This document shows positions 62,799-64,000 of a stretch of 64,000 nt of DNA, one piece after another (positions within the stretch are counted from its first letter, which is position 1; each line of letters starts with the position of its first letter). The notes beneath the pieces are model-generated. The model saw only the letters and a program-made list of their open reading frames with translations. It was not told where the DNA came from and did no database searches. This DNA is from JACRCT01 sp036504155. GTDB taxonomy: Bacteria > Myxococcota > Myxococcia > Myxococcales > UBA5297. The position numbers were made by a program, and so were the translations under genes. The stretch is taken from positions 1 to 64,000 of the forward strand of contig DASXVQ010000151.1 of NCBI GenBank assembly GCA_036504155.1, read 5' to 3'.

Positions 62799-64000
62799 AT
62801 GCCAAAAATCGAACGCCGGGTCGCCCTGCTGCTCTTCGCCTCGGGGGCCTGCGGGCTCCTCTACCAGATCGCCTGGTTCCGCCTGTTCCGCGACGTCTTT
62901 GGCAGCTCCACCCCGGCCAGCGCCGCGGTGCTCGCCATCTACATCGGTGGGCTCGGGCTCGGTGGCCTGCTGCTCGGCCGGCGAGCCGACCGCGCCGCGT
63001 CCCCGCTGGCGATGTACGCGAGGCTCGAGGCGGGCGTGGGCGTGAGCGCGGCGCTCACCCCGTTCCTGGTGGGCGGCGTGCGCTGGCTCTACCTGGAGCT
63101 CGGCGGGAGCCTGACCTTGGGCACCCTGGGCGGGATGGCCGTGCGCGTGCTGCTGAGCGCGCTCGTCCTGGGCGTGCCCACGGTGCTGATGGGCGGCACG
63201 ATGCCCGCGGCGGTCCGCGCGGTGGAGACGGCCGGCGACGTCGGGCGGCGCGGCATGGCGCTCCTGTACGGCGCCAACGCGCTCGGCGGGGTGGTGGGGG
63301 CGATGGGCGCCAACTTCTTCGCCCTGGAGATCTTCGGGACGCGCACCACGCTCTGGCTGGGCGCCCTGTGCAACCTGCTCGTCTTCGTCAGCGCCCGCTC
63401 CCTGGCTCGCGGCCTGCCGCAGCGCCAGGCCGCCCCGGAGGCCAGCCCGGTGCGCGAAGCCGCGGCGCCCCGCGCCTTCGTCCTCGCCGCGGCGGGGGTG
63501 GTCGGCTTCGCCTTCTTCCTGCTGGAGACGGTCTGGTACCGCATGCTCGGGCCGCTGCTGGGCGGCTCGGTCTACACCTTCGGGCTCATCGTGGCGGTGG
63601 CGCTGCTGGGCATCGGCCTGGGTGGCTGGCTCTACTCCCGGCGGGCCTTGGACCGGCCGGCCAGCCTCACCGCGTTCGCCGCCACCTGCAGCGCCGAGGC
63701 GGCGCTGGCCATCGTCCCCTTCGCCCTGGGCGACCGGCTGGTGATCCTGGCGGCGAGCCTGCACGGCATGAGCGCCGCCGGGTTCCCCGCGCTGGTGCTC
63801 GCCTGGACCTTCGTGGCGCTGCTCGTGGTCCTGCCCGCCTCGGTCGTCGCCGGCTACCAGTTCCCGCTGCTGGTCGGCCTGCTCGGCTCCGGGGACGAGC
63901 GCGTGGGCCGCGACGTCGGCAGCGCCTACGCCTTCAACACCGCCGGCTCGATCCTCGGGTCGCTGGCGGGGGGCTTCGGCCTGCTGCCGCTGTTGACCGC
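62799..64000 (+). CDS. Multi-membrane protein related to spermidine-synthase fusions (partial)
   Basis: The first 400 residues of a protein that runs past the window. It has about ten membrane helices in an MFS-like array (ACGLLYQIAWFRLF, GVPTVLMGGTMPAAVRA, GSAYAFNTAGSILGSLAGGF), as in proteins where such a membrane part precedes a C-terminal spermidine-synthase-like domain. That domain would lie beyond 64000, so its presence is inferred. gagagg is close to the ATG at 62799. The frame stays open to the end. Polyamine export or synthesis is possible but not shown. Confidence 0.75.
   Translation, partial: MPKIERRVALLLFASGACGLLYQIAWFRLFRDVFGSSTPASAAVLAIYIGGLGLGGLLLGRRADRAASPLAMYARLEAGVGVSAALTPFLVGGVRWLYLELGGSLTLGTLGGMAVRVLLSALVLGVPTVLMGGTMPAAVRAVETAGDVGRRGMALLYGANALGGVVGAMGANFFALEIFGTRTTLWLGALCNLLVFVSARSLARGLPQRQAAPEASPVREAAAPRAFVLAAAGVVGFAFFLLETVWYRMLGPLLGGSVYTFGLIVAVALLGIGLGGWLYSRRALDRPASLTAFAATCSAEAALAIVPFALGDRLVILAASLHGMSAAGFPALVLAWTFVALLVVLPASVVAGYQFPLLVGLLGSGDERVGRDVGSAYAFNTAGSILGSLAGGFGLLPLLT

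Overview
The window is very GC-rich (I estimate about 70% or more), with strongly GC-biased third codon positions. It looks like chromosomal DNA of a Myxococcota-type bacterium. Supporting signs are a C-terminal sorting tail of the MYXO-CTERM kind on a surface protein, three Ser/Thr-kinase-fold receptors with N-terminal Cys pairs, PEGA and FG-GAP proteins, many Cys-rich lipoproteins with Asp/Ala-rich linkers, a TPR-fused sigma-54 activator and eukaryote-like Sushi/EGF modules. I see no rRNA, tRNA, CRISPR array or prophage.

Region by region. 0-12.6 kb: a Cys-rich lamin-tail lipoprotein, a GAF/PAS histidine kinase, a divergent DHA2 efflux pump with a frameshifted HlyD partner, a lipoprotein, an esterase and a hybrid histidine kinase. 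12.6-17.3 kb: a segment of about 4.3 kb lies between two direct copies of the 3' end of a VOC-family gene. It holds an alpha/beta hydrolase, decayed open frames, two opposed scraps that look like IS91-type transposase around a palindrome, an exported rubrerythrin and a DUF2231 protein. 17.1-27.4 kb: the intact VOC lipoprotein, a probable 3-ketosphinganine reductase, an EamA exporter, a frameshifted family-X polymerase with PHP domain, DUF1361, PilZ-receiver and OmpA-like proteins, and two adjacent DUF1990 genes. 27.7-36.9 kb: a tightly coupled minus-strand operon (kinase, FG-GAP lipoprotein, PEGA/TPR protein, Cys-rich lipoprotein) followed by a Ycf45/SpoIIIAA-like ATPase. 37-41 kb: a repeat-rich divergent control region, a TPR-sigma-54 activator and a duplicated element with terminal inverted repeats. 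41.2-45.5 kb: an operon of pseudokinase, MBL hydrolase and GMC oxidoreductase. 45.8-62.6 kb: surface and secretion genes, including a 1,702-residue Sushi/EGF protein, another kinase, a Cys-rich lipoprotein, a beta-helix/PKD/CBM9 protein and a VIT/P-domain/VWA protein. 62.8 kb to the end: a partial multi-membrane protein of the spermidine-synthase-linked type.

The theme is envelope signalling and display: cytoplasmic Ser/Thr kinases or pseudokinases with a membrane anchor, encoded with predicted lipoproteins and repeat-rich exported proteins. A second theme is small-scale genome plasticity. There is a dispersed palindromic repeat, tandem duplications that copy the 3' tails of genes, and two single-base frameshifts. 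These frameshifts (hlyD, polX) could be real or sequence errors.
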